IMG/VR virus record: IMGVR_UViG_3300042452_000298
Span: 1 to 30,836 of that record
Source of the DNA: a virus
DNA length: 30,836 nt
Direction: 5' to 3' (one strand)
Position 1 is the first letter of the stretch; every line of letters starts with the position of its first letter. The position numbers were made by a program, and so were the translations under genes. Below are positions 30,695-30,836 of the stretch, piece after piece. Under the pieces are notes generated by a model. The model was not told the DNA's origin and did not search any database. It saw only the letters and a program-made list of their open reading frames with translations.

Positions 30695-30836
30695 GGGTCA
30701 GAATGGCACGACGGCGCCGGCTCGAGCTGGCGCCGTCGGCCGATCCCGATGGTGTGCGCTCCACCCCTGGTGCTCGAGACGATCGTCACAAACTGGACGC
30801 CGGAGCCGTCGAGTTTCCCGAGGAACTCGCAGGGCC
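30691..30836 (-). CDS. Partial reading frame entering from the right edge
   Basis: From the right edge a frame of 47 codons (CEFLGKLDGSGVQFVTIVSS, then TRGGAHTIGIGRRRQLEPAPS) runs to a TAG at 30693-30691. Third positions are nearly all G or C, as in real genes of this window, so it is likely the C-terminal end of a protein. It shares the palindrome CTAG with the stop of the rightward gene, giving converging genes that overlap by 4 bp. No family recognised from so short a piece. Confidence 0.45.
   Translation of the reverse strand, partial: PCEFLGKLDGSGVQFVTIVSSTRGGAHTIGIGRRRQLEPAPSCHSDP
30711..30736. terminator. Long GC-rich inverted repeat after the rightward gene
   Basis: ACGGCGCCGGCTC pairs with GAGCTGGCGCCGT, 13 bp with one G-U pair and a tight loop, starting 17 bp after the stop of the rightward gene. 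There is no U-run on the plus strand. It could stop or slow converging transcripts, but it also lies inside the partial minus-strand frame. Confidence 0.4.

Overview
The window is a stretch of a tailed double-stranded DNA phage or prophage. It has the gene order of a siphovirus with an HK97-type head and a long non-contractile tail. Nearly every gene lies on the minus strand and is read from right to left. The genes are tightly packed, with many TGATG, ATGA and GTGA stop/start overlaps, which suggests one long late operon. The DNA is GC-rich, with a strong G/C preference at third codon positions in the head and tail genes. No 16S gene, integrase, replication gene or host housekeeping gene is visible, so the host cannot be named. 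Some accessory proteins recall phage-like regions of planctomycete or environmental metagenome sequences, but that is memory-based inference.

Read in transcription order from the right, the packaging and head module (29281 to 22466) encodes a P27-type small terminase, large terminase, portal, a prohead protease with extra C-terminal domains, an HK97-fold major capsid protein and a small head-associated protein. A GT-A-like glycosyltransferase and a 65-aa protein follow. The connector and tail-completion module (21468 to 18338) has a gp6/gp8-like connector, two related small beta-rich proteins, an SPP1 gp16-like joining protein, an HK97 gp10-like protein and a DUF3168 terminator. The tail module (18298 to 12467) has three tandem tail-tube-like paralogues, a pair of tail assembly chaperones joined by a canonical -1 frameshift site (GGGAAAA), and a 1369-aa tape measure protein.

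Beyond the tape measure, the usual Dit/Tal proteins are not recognisable. In their place are a 122-aa, a 364-aa and a 162-aa protein and a 1146-aa cysteine-rich protein with GxGYxVG-type repeats. An accessory cassette follows (7067 to 4276): a Cys-motif protein, an HELLH minimal metallopeptidase, a small basic protein, a calcineurin-like phosphoesterase, a small protein and a deoxynucleoside monophosphate kinase. The leftmost part (4218 to 42) returns to virion and host-contact genes: small structural proteins, a single-TM holin candidate, fibre-like proteins, a five-bladed-propeller (GH43-like) protein, a LamG-domain protein and a tail fibre assembly chaperone-like protein.

At the right end the direction changes. 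A 387-bp intergenic region holds a 12-bp tandem repeat, clustered TCGGCCGA palindromes and a good sigma70-type promoter. That promoter drives a plus-strand gene for a Cys-containing protein resembling the phage gp88/DUF7227 type. A partial minus-strand reading frame enters from the right edge and ends on the same CTAG as the plus-strand gene. This is probably the boundary between the late region and another transcription unit.
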